Source: Blautia wexlerae
GTDB taxonomy: Bacteria > Bacillota > Clostridia > Lachnospirales > Lachnospiraceae
Assembly: GCF_013300825.1 (NCBI RefSeq)
Contig: NZ_JAAIMY010000002.1
Coordinates: forward strand, 124,001 to 188,000
Length of the DNA stretch: 64,000 nucleotides
Reading direction: 5' to 3'
Shown here one piece after another: positions 8,866 to 18,299 of the stretch; the first letter of the stretch is position 1, and every line of letters begins with the position of its first letter. The translations under genes were made by a program, and so were the position numbers. Below the pieces are notes generated by a model, which made no database searches, was not told where the DNA came from, and saw nothing but the letters and a program-made list of their open reading frames with translations.

Positions 8866-9945
8866 ATGAAAGCAAATTATATGGTTATTGGATATGGTTG
8901 GAGGGCCGACTTTTATTACCGAATTGCAAAACTTTTACCAGAACAGTTTTCAATATGTGCAGGTGTATTACGTACAGAAACTCGTGCAAAAGAAGTTGCA
9001 TTACAGGAACATGTTTTTACTACCGTTGATTTAGACAAAGCACTTTCCAGAAAGCCGGATTTTGCTGTTCTTTGTGTTCCACGGGAAATTGTAAAAGATT
9101 ATCTCGTACAATTAATGGAAAAAGGAATTCCTGTACTCTGTGAAACACCTCCCGGAAAAAATATTGCAGAATTAAATGAATTATGGACATTATCTCAAAA
9201 ATATAATGGACGCATACAAATTGTAGAACAATATTTTTTTCAACCTTATTACGCAAGTATATTAGATATTATCAGGCAAGGTTACTTGGGCACAACATCT
9301 AGTGCTATGCTGTCTGCGCTTCACGGATATCATGCAATCAGCATATTCCGAAAAATTCTCGGTATTAAATACGAAAATTGTGTTATTCAGGGAAAAAAAT
9401 TCTGGTCAGAAGTAACAGCTACTAATGGTCGAAATGGTTTTGATGAAAGTGGAACTATTATTCAAGAAGATAGAGACTGGGCTTTTATGCAATTTGAAAA
9501 TGGAAAAAATGCTTTTATGGATTTTGAAGGTGAACAGTATTTTTCACAAATTCGTACACGACGCTGGAATGTTCGGGGTGTTCGGGGGGAAATTAATGAT
9601 AATACTGTAAGATTTCTGAATGCATCTAATCAACCAATAGAACAATCTCTCCATAGAGTGGATGTAGGCATAAATAATAATAGTGAATGGGCACATAAGG
9701 GAATTCTGTTTTTGGATAAACAAATTTATCAAAATCCCTTTTATCCTGCAAGAATGAATGATGATGAGATTGCTGTAGCATCTTGCCTTGCATGTATGAA
9801 AAATTTCACAGAAAGTGGAACTGAATTTTATTCATTACGCGAAGCACTTCAGGATACTTATTTATCTTTTATGCTTGAGCAAGCAATCGAAACTGAAAAA
9901 ATAGTAAAAACAGAAAAACAGCTCTGGAGTTCTTTAGAATCATAG
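8866..9945 (+). CDS. Gfo/Idh/MocA-type NAD(P)-dependent oxidoreductase
   Basis: 359 residues. The N-terminal Rossmann domain is marked by MVIGYGWRADFYYRIA, with CVPREI and CETPPGKN at the usual places for the cofactor pocket (CETPPGKN replaces the canonical EKP-type motif). The C-terminal part is the mixed beta-sheet substrate domain. Members act on sugars, inositols or amino sugars; the substrate here cannot be told. It follows the decayed CUT1 permease by 11 bp, so it probably belonged to a sugar operon whose transporter is lost. It has more A/T-rich codons than its neighbours. The frame is intact, but its expression is uncertain because no clear promoter is seen. Confidence 0.8.
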   Translation: MKANYMVIGYGWRADFYYRIAKLLPEQFSICAGVLRTETRAKEVALQEHVFTTVDLDKALSRKPDFAVLCVPREIVKDYLVQLMEKGIPVLCETPPGKNIAELNELWTLSQKYNGRIQIVEQYFFQPYYASILDIIRQGYLGTTSSAMLSALHGYHAISIFRKILGIKYENCVIQGKKFWSEVTATNGRNGFDESGTIIQEDRDWAFMQFENGKNAFMDFEGEQYFSQIRTRRWNVRGVRGEINDNTVRFLNASNQPIEQSLHRVDVGINNNSEWAHKGILFLDKQIYQNPFYPARMNDDEIAVASCLACMKNFTESGTEFYSLREALQDTYLSFMLEQAIETEKIVKTEKQLWSSLES

Positions 9946-11194
9946 AGAAGTGATGTCTGATATGATAAAGCGTAATAACAATTTTGAAAAGCAAGAATGT
10001 AAAGTTCCCAGCTTTGAAAGATAAATTTATTTTATAGCCTGCCATTTTGAAAAATTTAAAAGTCTATATATTTTTTTGTAAATCTAGAAAAATATCTAAA
10101 TTGAATGAGAATACTGATCTTTTCAGAAAAATTTATATAAATTTGTGATTTTCTTTTGGCAGGCATCACTTTTCTATTAAAATGTAATTGATTTACAATT
10201 GCGCTATATGAATTGTTTTTTATATTTTCTGTTTTGGTTAGGTGTCGTCCAAAGCTGGCTGATAATTCAGAAGATATATTTTGTGCAACTATTTTATTTC
10301 TTTTCAGACACTACTTTACAATTTTTTCATCAAGGAAATGCTGTATAGGATTTTTTTGTATAATGAGTTTGATTAAAATATCATAAAGAAGTGATTTTAC
10401 ACTACAAAATATTATACAACAAAAATTATGATTGACTTATTTCTTCAAATTTTATGAAATGCTCAGAAATTGTATACAAGGTTATTTTGAAGATAAATTT
10501 TTGCTTCCAATATTTATTGTTTCTATCATACTTCATAAATGCATCTGCTTTGCAATGACTATAACAACAGATAAGAGAGTAATTATTCTTTTTCTGATGG
10601 CATTGTCCAGTTCTGTGGTATCAATGATAGTTTGCCATTTTTCAACCCTCTGACATCATTAAATGTTTGTGTCATTTCTTACATGTTCGAAAAATTTCGC
10701 TTATATATTTATAGTTTATAATATAAGATTCCAAACATGATTTGGCAAGAATAATCAATATAACTCTGATTACGTAAACTATTTACTTAGATAAACTTCG
10801 AAAATAAGTTTGGGTAATAACTGTTTTGAATTTTATTACATTCGACAATAGGATTTTCTTTAAGCTTTTTCTTAACTTTTCGTATTCTCTGCTTATTTTT
10901 TCCGCGATAAGTAAGCCAGTATTTATGTCTTAATTTTAGATGGGAAGTTTGAATCATTATTAATAAGACTGAAGTTTTGTGCTTTATAATCAGATCCTAC
11001 CATTGACAATTGCATGTAGAATGTTATATTTTGTTATCAGTTGCTTGGTACAGTTCTGTTTGCAAAAAAGTGTATCAGTGTCTGTACAAGACTTATTTTT
11101 TCTGACAGATGCGGTTTGGCACTCGTTCATACAAAACTATTTCTAGGAAAATTATCAAATATTATCCATATAAAAAAGAAAACAGGAGTTTAAT
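9946..11194. other. Gene-poor AT-rich stretch, probable decayed genes
   Basis: About 1.25 kb with no credible gene. It holds an inverted repeat GCCTGCCA / TGGCAGGC (10037-10044 and 10157-10164). On the minus strand at about 10175-10304 there is a short readable segment (KRNKIVAQNISSELSASFG...) that resembles the start of a YesM-type sensor ectodomain. A hydrophobic frame at 10432-10653 has no family or ribosome-site support. The composition continues that of the pseudogene region to the left, so I read it as decayed sugar-locus DNA. Confidence 0.5.
11003..11030 (+). promoter_or_regulatory. Promoter for the two-component operon
   Basis: Consensus TTGACA, a 16-nt spacer and TATATT, about 165 bp upstream of the sensor kinase start. 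Confidence 0.6.
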
Positions 11195-13033
11195 ATGAAA
11201 AAAATCTGGAATAAATTTCAGAGTCTTGCAGTAGCGAAAAAACTGCTAGCATTATCGTTGGTTATGTCGATTGTACCAATCTGCTGTATTCTAGTGTTGA
11301 ATTATCAGTTAAGTGGAAGTGTTGTCAGAACACAGACCGGTGAACTGATTCAGGCTAATCTGGAACAGAATGCTTCGAATATTGAAAATTTCTATAAAGG
11401 ATATGAAAAAATTATACAGGGAATTTATACGGATGAATTTTATACACAGAGGCTGAAACCAATCAACCGTTGGGATAATTCCGAACGATATCAGGCGGAA
11501 CATGAAATCGGGGAACGTTTACAGGAACTGTGCTATAATAATTCGGGAGTTCTTGGAATCGCTATTTTTGGAACACATTATGATACTTGCTTTTATGATA
11601 CAGTTACGCAGTCAGGGCAAAGCAGCTTTTGTTTTGATTTAAACAAGATCAAAAACAATAATACAATGGAACTGATAAAAGATGAGAGAAGAACGATTTA
11701 TCTGCCATCTGTCTGTATCGCACAGGAAGGGTATGGAATCTATAACTGTATGTATGTTGTCCATCAGTTAACGGATTTCTCTGAATATCAGAAGGGATCG
11801 GTTGGCTTTGTGATTTTGTGCTTTGATGAAACAATGCTTGAAAATATATACAGTTCAGGAAATACAAAATCTAATGTTACATTGATTGCAGATAATAAGG
11901 GAAATGTAATATCTTCTGCGGAGAATAACTGGAAACCTCAGAAACTGGAATTGGATAGAGAAAAGAAAGCGGTCTTTACACAGGTAGAGATAGAAAAAGC
12001 CGCTTTGAAATATGTGAAAACCAGAAAAATCCTGCAAAAGACAGCGCTGAGAGTAAAGAGCAAGGGAATCCTGGAAAATCAGATATATGTGCTGAATATC
12101 CAGGACGTGAATTATGGAATGCGTAATTTTGCCTATATTTCAGTGATCATTGTACTGGTGGGTGCATTGGCAGCGGTTTTGTGCATTTTGCTGGCCTGGT
12201 ATACATCGAATGATGTGGACAGATCTATGCGATATATCCTTGATGTTATGGACCGCGCTACAAAAGGCGGCGAAGAACAGATGGAGGAAAGCTGCATTAC
12301 AGGTACAGAATTTATGCGTATATCCAGGCATTTTAACAGAATGACGAAACGAATAGAGGAGTCTGAGCGCATAGAGCGTATAGCAATGCTGAAGGAGAAA
12401 AATGCAGAAATTCAGGCACTGGAAGCACAGATCAATCCTCACTTTTTATACAATACCCTGGATGCCATCAACTGGATGGCAGTGGATAAAAATGAATATG
12501 CGATCAGCAAAATGCTTACAGAACTGGCAGCAATTATGAGATACAGTATTCATGGAAGCAATGAAATTGTGGAATTAAAAGATGAGCTGACCTATCTGAA
12601 GAAATACATTCATTTACAGCAGGAACGACTGAATTATTCCTTTTTATCAACATTGAAAGCAGATGAGAGTCTGTACCATGTTAAGATACATAAAATGCTT
12701 ATGCAGCCATTGGTGGAAAATACACTTGTGCATGGATTTCCGGGAAAATCGGAGGTGGATGAACTGTACATAGAGATTTCACAGTCAGACGAACAGAAAC
12801 TTCGGATAATCGTGGCAGACAATGGACGTGGAATGAAGCCGGAATTGGTAGATCTGCTGAATCATTATGATTATGCAATGGATAAAGTAGAAACCAGTAT
12901 AGGGGTGCGGAATGTAATTGCCAGATTAAACCTGTACTATGGAAATGCCAGCAGTTTCAGGGTGGAATCAGATGAAACGGGAACCAAAATAACCATGGAG
13001 ATTCCTTGTGGAGAGATGGAGGAAATGCGATGA
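11195..13033 (+). CDS. YesM-type sensor histidine kinase
   Basis: 612 residues. One membrane segment lies near residues 15-32 and a second near 311-336, enclosing an extracellular sensing domain of about 280 residues. A HAMP-like linker follows, then a His_kinase domain with the phospho-acceptor His416 in INPHFLYNTLDAINWM, an N-box (LVENTLVHGF near 506) and a G-box (DNGRGM near 546). This is the LytS/YesM class, which partners AraC-type regulators and usually senses sugars. Its stop codon overlaps the response-regulator start (ATGA), so the two are translationally coupled. The downstream binding protein, transporter and GH38 mannosidase suggest that it senses an oligosaccharide, probably through the co-transcribed binding protein. 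Confidence 0.93.
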   Translation: MKKIWNKFQSLAVAKKLLALSLVMSIVPICCILVLNYQLSGSVVRTQTGELIQANLEQNASNIENFYKGYEKIIQGIYTDEFYTQRLKPINRWDNSERYQAEHEIGERLQELCYNNSGVLGIAIFGTHYDTCFYDTVTQSGQSSFCFDLNKIKNNNTMELIKDERRTIYLPSVCIAQEGYGIYNCMYVVHQLTDFSEYQKGSVGFVILCFDETMLENIYSSGNTKSNVTLIADNKGNVISSAENNWKPQKLELDREKKAVFTQVEIEKAALKYVKTRKILQKTALRVKSKGILENQIYVLNIQDVNYGMRNFAYISVIIVLVGALAAVLCILLAWYTSNDVDRSMRYILDVMDRATKGGEEQMEESCITGTEFMRISRHFNRMTKRIEESERIERIAMLKEKNAEIQALEAQINPHFLYNTLDAINWMAVDKNEYAISKMLTELAAIMRYSIHGSNEIVELKDELTYLKKYIHLQQERLNYSFLSTLKADESLYHVKIHKMLMQPLVENTLVHGFPGKSEVDELYIEISQSDEQKLRIIVADNGRGMKPELVDLLNHYDYAMDKVETSIGVRNVIARLNLYYGNASSFRVESDETGTKITMEIPCGEMEEMR

Positions 13034-14532
13034 GAATTGTATTAGTGGAAGATGAACCCAAATCAAGAGAAGGAATTGTGAAAATTATTCAGCACTATAC
13101 AGAACATGAGATTGCAGCAGCTGTGGAAGATGGCGCAGCAGGACTGGAAGCTGTGGAAAGAGAAAAGCCGGATCTTGTGATTTCAGATATCCGCATGCCT
13201 GGAATGAGTGGACTGGAAATGCTGCAACAGATGCGGGCACGTGGTTGTGAAACAGGGATTATTTTTCTGACCGGATACTCAGAATTTGAATATGCACATC
13301 AGGCGATAAAACTTCATGCGCTGGATTATATACTGAAACCGATAGAGATTGAGAACTTTATGGAAGTTATCAAAAATGCCGAGAGTAAAATAGAGAACAA
13401 AAAAGCGGAGCAGATTTCGCCGGAAAGTCTGCTGCTGGAGTATGTAAACAAACAGCAGGATAACCGGGAAACGTTGGAAAGAGTTCTTGGCGTTAATGAG
13501 GATATTAAGATTTCACTACTGTATTTTTGCCTGGGCGGTCAGGCACAGGAAGTGCTGAATGAGATGATGTATGAGACAAGAAAAGCACTGGATGTCCAAT
13601 GTATCCAGAATTACTATCTGATTCCGCTTTTTCAGAGTGGCGCATATGTGGTTCTTGTTACAGATACAGAGAAAAACAAAATGCTTAAATGGGTGCTGGA
13701 GAAGCGCATTGTGCCGGAACTTACAGAAGTTGCAGAATTTGTGTGCAGTTATACAACTGATTACGGCATCAAAAATCTGAATGAAGATCTGTCACATCTG
13801 AAAGAGATGCTGCCATATGGGTTTCATATGAAAAAAGGAAAGATAATCGATGAGGAGACTGCCAATAACTGCCATTTTGAAATCACAGAGTATCCTTCTG
13901 CATTGGAAACGGCGATTCAGAAAGAGATTCTGAAGCAGGATAAAGATAAAGTAAATGAGATTGGCGGGAAATTTATACGGGAAGTGATCGAGGGAAACTT
14001 TCATCCGGATCAGATTAAAGAGTATACGATTCGCTTTTCTATGGGAATTGCAAAAGAGGATACATCAGGCAAAAACAGAAGTGAGGAAGGACAGTATATT
14101 GTAAGCAGTATGCTGAGATGTTTTACAGAAAGACAGCTTACATATCTGTTTCAGAAAATGCTAAATTTTGTGGTACACAATTTCATTGAAATTAGTATTA
14201 CGGATAATGAGATTATATTAAAAACAATATCTTTTGTGAGAGAAAATTATAGTAAGCCGGAAGTTTCTCTAGCAGAAGCTGCGGATTTATGCAACGTTTC
14301 CCAGGAATATCTCAGCAGATTATTTCAGCAGGAAACAGGAACAAAATTTATCTCATTTCTGCAGAATTTTCGCGTCAGCATGGCGAAAAGAATGCTTTTG
14401 TCCGACCGGCAAAGTAAAGTCTATGAGATTGCAGAGGCAGTGGGATACAGAGATCAGAAATACTTTGTGTCTGTGTTCAAAAAATTATGTGGCATGACCC
14501 CTTCAGAGTTCAGAAAGGAGAAAGAGATTTGA
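13030..14532 (+). CDS. YesN-type response regulator with AraC DNA-binding domain
   Basis: 500 residues. The N-terminal receiver domain has acidic pocket residues EDE at 7-9, phospho-acceptor Asp53 in ISDIRMPGMSG and Lys in YILKPIEI. A long middle region follows. The C-terminus is an AraC-type double helix-turn-helix (about residues 400-498, SLAEAADLCNVSQEYLSRLF ... VYEIAEAVGYRDQKYFVSVFKK). I chose ATG 13030 because GGAGG lies 7 nt upstream and it overlaps the kinase stop; an in-frame ATG at 13006 lies inside the kinase gene with no ribosome site. It probably activates the transporter/GH38 operon starting at 15.9 kb. Confidence 0.93.
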   Translation: MRIVLVEDEPKSREGIVKIIQHYTEHEIAAAVEDGAAGLEAVEREKPDLVISDIRMPGMSGLEMLQQMRARGCETGIIFLTGYSEFEYAHQAIKLHALDYILKPIEIENFMEVIKNAESKIENKKAEQISPESLLLEYVNKQQDNRETLERVLGVNEDIKISLLYFCLGGQAQEVLNEMMYETRKALDVQCIQNYYLIPLFQSGAYVVLVTDTEKNKMLKWVLEKRIVPELTEVAEFVCSYTTDYGIKNLNEDLSHLKEMLPYGFHMKKGKIIDEETANNCHFEITEYPSALETAIQKEILKQDKDKVNEIGGKFIREVIEGNFHPDQIKEYTIRFSMGIAKEDTSGKNRSEEGQYIVSSMLRCFTERQLTYLFQKMLNFVVHNFIEISITDNEIILKTISFVRENYSKPEVSLAEAADLCNVSQEYLSRLFQQETGTKFISFLQNFRVSMAKRMLLSDRQSKVYEIAEAVGYRDQKYFVSVFKKLCGMTPSEFRKEKEI

Positions 14533-15785
14533 AAAAAGTCAGATTCTTATGGAGAACAGTCTGGATTCTGTGTGTCAGTATCATTGTGGTCATTATTATG
14601 TTTTTTAAACAGAACAATCCGGACATGGAGAAAAAAACAGAAGAGTATGAGAATGTGGTGAAGATCATGGCACCTTATACAACTCATGATCAGAGAAATG
14701 CCCTGAATACAGTTGCCAGAAAATATGAAGGAAGCCATGCAGGCACAAAAATCCAGATCGAATATATTCCAAAAGAAAATTATAAAAGAGAAATCGCACT
14801 GCGCCAGGATGAACAGAATATGGCAGACATCGTAATCTGCAGTAGTGTACAGATGCAGTCGCTGATCAAAATGGGGATTTTTAAAACATACCAGGTTACG
14901 GGAAAAATGAAAAGAAGTACTCTTACAGAGTTGTGGAGCAGTGTTATGTATAATGGTAATTATTATGGAAAACCTCTGACATCAGATCCGTATATATTGT
15001 TCTATAACAAAGATGCAATGGATACAAAAGGGCTAAGTGTACCTTCCAGTTGGAGCTCTTTTATGGAAACTGCGGAGAAAATAGCAGCTAAGGGAAGTTA
15101 TGGATTTGGTTTTGCAGCCCGTGACAGTGAAGAAAGTGCCAGGTTTTTTATGTTGATGTTGTATGCAAAGCAGGGAAATCTTTATACGATCGAGCAGAAT
15201 GCAGGTATTTCTGCTTTTGCAGATCTTCAGTATATGAAACAGAAGGAAATTCTTCCGCCGGATATCATAAATCTGAATCAGGAAGATCTGGCGAATGCTT
15301 TTTCAAGAGGTGAGGTCAGAATGATGATCAGCCAGCTGAGTATGGAAGCGGTTATCAGGGAAAATAAGCCGTCTTTTGAAGTAGGCGTGGCACAGCTTCC
15401 GGGGGAAAAATCTGACTGGACGTTTGATGCAGGCGATGACATCGGGCTTACGGTCAATGCCAGTGCGGAAGCAAATACATTTCTGAATTATTTATTTGAA
15501 GAGAAAACATATATGGGATTGTGTAAAGGAATGCAGGTGATACCGGCATTTGGGGAAGATTATCAAAATGATGAGGAATTTTATTATGAGGGAAAAAATT
15601 CTCTGATGAAAGATCTGAAAACGGAGAACAAGGATCATGCAATCGTTGTAAATGAGGCATGGTTTTCTATCGCTGAAGAACTGGCTGAGGGAGTGAATGA
15701 ATGTCTGGAAGGGAACACCGAATCTCCTGAAATTATTGCAAAAAATATACAGGACGCAGTACGAGTCAGTATTCTTGAACGATAA
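14529..15785 (+). CDS. Membrane-anchored sugar-binding protein, third gene of the sensory operon
   Basis: 418 residues, from a TTG start that overlaps the regulator stop and has AAGGAG 8 nt upstream. The N-terminus has a single hydrophobic segment (FLWRTVWILCVSIIVVIIMF) but no lipobox cysteine at its end, so it is predicted to be an anchored and not a lipidated protein. The rest has the bacterial extracellular solute-binding fold (family 1), with YYGKPLTSDPYILFYNKDAM typical of CUT1 receptors. Because it is co-transcribed with the kinase and separated by a terminator from the second binding protein, it is more likely to present ligand to the sensor kinase than to feed the transporter. That role is inferred. 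Confidence 0.85.
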   Translation: MKKVRFLWRTVWILCVSIIVVIIMFFKQNNPDMEKKTEEYENVVKIMAPYTTHDQRNALNTVARKYEGSHAGTKIQIEYIPKENYKREIALRQDEQNMADIVICSSVQMQSLIKMGIFKTYQVTGKMKRSTLTELWSSVMYNGNYYGKPLTSDPYILFYNKDAMDTKGLSVPSSWSSFMETAEKIAAKGSYGFGFAARDSEESARFFMLMLYAKQGNLYTIEQNAGISAFADLQYMKQKEILPPDIINLNQEDLANAFSRGEVRMMISQLSMEAVIRENKPSFEVGVAQLPGEKSDWTFDAGDDIGLTVNASAEANTFLNYLFEEKTYMGLCKGMQVIPAFGEDYQNDEEFYYEGKNSLMKDLKTENKDHAIVVNEAWFSIAEELAEGVNECLEGNTESPEIIAKNIQDAVRVSILER

Positions 15786-15793
15786 ATGTGTAT

Positions 15794-15822
15794 AAAAAAA
15801 GTCCGCAAAGCGGGCTTTTTTT
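15794..15822 (+). terminator. Terminator of the sensory operon
   Basis: AAAAAAAG-TCCGC-AAA-GCGG-G-CTTTTTTT: a compact stem with A and T runs on either side, 10 bp after the binding-protein stop. Confidence 0.9.
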
Positions 15823-15926
15823 GATATAAATGTCAAAATACACCCCACAATATCAAAAATCTGGAATACCAAAATCTTTTTTGTAATGTTAATATAAGTT
15901 CATCAAAAGCAAAGGAGCGATAAGCT

Positions 15927-17300
15927 ATGAAAAAAAGGAGACAGGTATTAGCAGTTACATTAGCTGCAACAATGGTAATGGGTATGGGACTGAGCACAGT
16001 TTCGGCTTATGCAAAAGACAAGGGCGGAAAAACAAAAATTACATTTACATATCGTGATGATGGATCAGATCAGTCTGTTGCACCGTTATATCAGTGGGTT
16101 ACGGCAGCATATGACAGCTGGGATAAAAAAGATGAAGTAGAATTGGACGTAGCTCCGATCACAGCATCAGAAGGTGATTATTTCACAAAGATTGCATTAC
16201 AGCTTGCTGACAAGGGAACATGCCCGGATCTGGTATGCGAGGATACATTCCAGCTTCCAAACGATGTTGCGGCAGGATATCTTACAGATCTTACAGACTA
16301 TGTAAAAGATTACGATGACTGGAACGACGGAAAATATTATGATTCCATGAAAGATATGGTAAGTGTTGATGGAGTACCGTATGCACTTCCATACTGCACA
16401 GATGCACGAGGCATTTGGTATAACAAAGAAGTATTTGAAAAAGCAGGTCTTCTTGATGAAAACAATGAGTGGCAACCAAAAACATGGCAGGATATTCTGG
16501 ATGCATGTGCGGCAATCAAAGAGAAATGCCCAGATGTAGTTCCATTCTGGTGTAACTCCGGTAAAGCTACAGGTGAAGCTACTTCCATGCAGACTTATGA
16601 AATGCTTCTCTATGGAACAGGTGAGAAACTGCTCAATGATGACAATAAATGGATCACAGGCAGTGACGGAATCAAAAATTCTCTGAATTTCCTGAATGAC
16701 ATTTATTCTAATGGATATGGACCATCCTTATCTCTCGTATTAAACGGACAGGCTGGAAATACATCTGCAAGAGAGTATATGCCGCAGGGCAAACTTGGTA
16801 TGAGCATTGATGGTATCTGGATTACAGGTAACTGGAAAGACACAGGAGCTTCTCCATGGGAAGATTATCAGGACAAAGTAGGTCTTGCAGCAATGCCTAC
16901 AAACGAAGGACAGGATCCTGGAACTGTTACAATGTCAGGCGGCTGGGCACTTTCTATTCCGGAAAATGCTGACAACAAAGATCTTACATTCGATTTCATG
17001 GAACACATGATGAGCCCTGAAGTTTATCTGAAAGCAATCCTGGATCAGGGAAATATCTGTACAAGAACAGATGTAGCGGAAGAAGCAGATTATGTTGCAC
17101 AGCCATTCTTTGAAAAGGCAACTTCATTCCTTGATACTGCATATTTCAGACCACAGAATGATCAGTACTCTTCTGTATCAACATACATTCAGTCTATGGT
17201 TGAATCCGTAGTATCCGGAACAAGTGTTGAAGATGCAATGAAACAGTATAATACAGATGTATCAAGAACTGTAGGCGAAGACAACGTAGCAGAACAGTAA
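15927..17300 (+). CDS. CUT1 ABC transporter sugar-binding protein
   Basis: 457 residues. It has a lysine-rich start and hydrophobic core (VLAVTLAATMVMGMGLSTVSAYA) with a type I cleavage site after AYA and no cysteine, unlike the lipoprotein receptors usual in Firmicutes. The mature part is a family 1 solute-binding protein with the signature LPYCTDARGIWYNKEVFEKAG. It is the first gene of the transporter operon and should capture mannose-containing oligosaccharides, given the GH38 gene downstream; the ligand is inferred. AAAGGAGCG precedes the start. How a non-lipidated receptor is kept at the Gram-positive cell surface is unclear. Confidence 0.93.
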   Translation: MKKRRQVLAVTLAATMVMGMGLSTVSAYAKDKGGKTKITFTYRDDGSDQSVAPLYQWVTAAYDSWDKKDEVELDVAPITASEGDYFTKIALQLADKGTCPDLVCEDTFQLPNDVAAGYLTDLTDYVKDYDDWNDGKYYDSMKDMVSVDGVPYALPYCTDARGIWYNKEVFEKAGLLDENNEWQPKTWQDILDACAAIKEKCPDVVPFWCNSGKATGEATSMQTYEMLLYGTGEKLLNDDNKWITGSDGIKNSLNFLNDIYSNGYGPSLSLVLNGQAGNTSAREYMPQGKLGMSIDGIWITGNWKDTGASPWEDYQDKVGLAAMPTNEGQDPGTVTMSGGWALSIPENADNKDLTFDFMEHMMSPEVYLKAILDQGNICTRTDVAEEADYVAQPFFEKATSFLDTAYFRPQNDQYSSVSTYIQSMVESVVSGTSVEDAMKQYNTDVSRTVGEDNVAEQ

Positions 17301-17328
17301 TAAACGTCTGAAGTTTCAGGCGGATGTC

Positions 17329-17367
17329 ACAAAGGTGCTGTCTTGTACAGGCAGCGCCTTTGTTTTT
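17329..17367 (+). terminator. Intra-operon attenuating hairpin
   Basis: ACAAAGG-GCTG pairs with CAGC-CCTTTGT and is followed by TTTTT, between the binding-protein gene and the permease genes. Such leaky terminators keep receptor mRNA more abundant than permease mRNA. Confidence 0.75.
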
Positions 17368-17400
17368 GAAAAAAATACAGATTAAAAGGAGGAAGTCGTA

Positions 17401-18288
17401 ATGGATCGTTCCTTGAAAAAGAAATACTGGGCAGACCAGGCTAAGAAATCAGTTCTTCTGATTCCGGCACTGGTGTTACTGCTGGCATTTTTCATTATTC
17501 CTATTGTTCTGACGGTATACTATTCTTTTACAAATATGGCTCTTACAGGAGCAGCAGCGCAGAACTTTCAGTTTATTGGTCTTGAAAATTATAAAAGAAT
17601 TCTTTCTGATCCAAATACACTTGTAAGTATCAGAAACACATTTATCTTCCTGATCGGAAGCCTTGTAGGCCAGTCTGTTCTAGGCTTTTTGATTGCATAT
17701 TTCATGAAGGGAAAGGCAAAAGCTTTCAGAAGCGTTGTTGGTCCATGTATCCTGGCAGGATGGGTTATGCCGGAGATCGTTGTTTCTCTTTGCTGTCTGG
17801 CATTCTTTGATGTTTCAGGTACATTTAACAAGATTATCGGAGCACTTCATATTCCGGGAGTTGACTTTATTTATGGTCATCCGATGATGACGATCATTAT
17901 TGCTAACGTATGGCATGGTACCGCATTCTCAATGCTGAACTTCCAGTCTGCACTGGATAACGTATCCGGAGATATAGAAGAAGCAGCCCGTGTAGACGGA
18001 GCTAACAGAATTCAGACACTGGTTCGTATTATTGTTCCGTGTATCAAAGATACAATTGCTACGAACACGATGTTGAACACCCTTTCTACTTTAGGTGTAT
18101 TTGGTCTGATCTGGGCACTGACAGGAGGCGGTCCTGGCATGTCTACCACAACACTTCCAATCTATATGTACAATCAGGGACTGAAGAACTTCCAGTTAGG
18201 ACAGGGAACAGCAGTAGGTATGATCCTTCTGTTTGTAGGTGCTGTGTGCAGTATTATTTATACCAGATTGTTAAAATCAGATGATTAG
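17401..18288 (+). CDS. CUT1 ABC transporter permease, MalF-like
   Basis: 295 residues with six predicted membrane helices. The cytoplasmic EAA loop EEAARVDGANRIQTLVRIIVP, which docks the ATPase, lies near residues 195-215. It forms the membrane channel with the next gene product. GGAGG precedes the start. No ATPase gene is encoded in this locus, so a shared MsmK/UgpC-type ATPase from elsewhere in the genome must energise it, as is common in CUT1 systems. Confidence 0.94.
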   Translation: MDRSLKKKYWADQAKKSVLLIPALVLLLAFFIIPIVLTVYYSFTNMALTGAAAQNFQFIGLENYKRILSDPNTLVSIRNTFIFLIGSLVGQSVLGFLIAYFMKGKAKAFRSVVGPCILAGWVMPEIVVSLCCLAFFDVSGTFNKIIGALHIPGVDFIYGHPMMTIIIANVWHGTAFSMLNFQSALDNVSGDIEEAARVDGANRIQTLVRIIVPCIKDTIATNTMLNTLSTLGVFGLIWALTGGGPGMSTTTLPIYMYNQGLKNFQLGQGTAVGMILLFVGAVCSIIYTRLLKSDD

Positions 18289-18299
18289 GAGGAAAAGCA

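Noticed and set aside
10432-10653. Hydrophobic open frame of 73 codons in the decay zone
   Set aside because: No ribosome site, AT-driven composition and no family; kept only as part of the decayed stretch.
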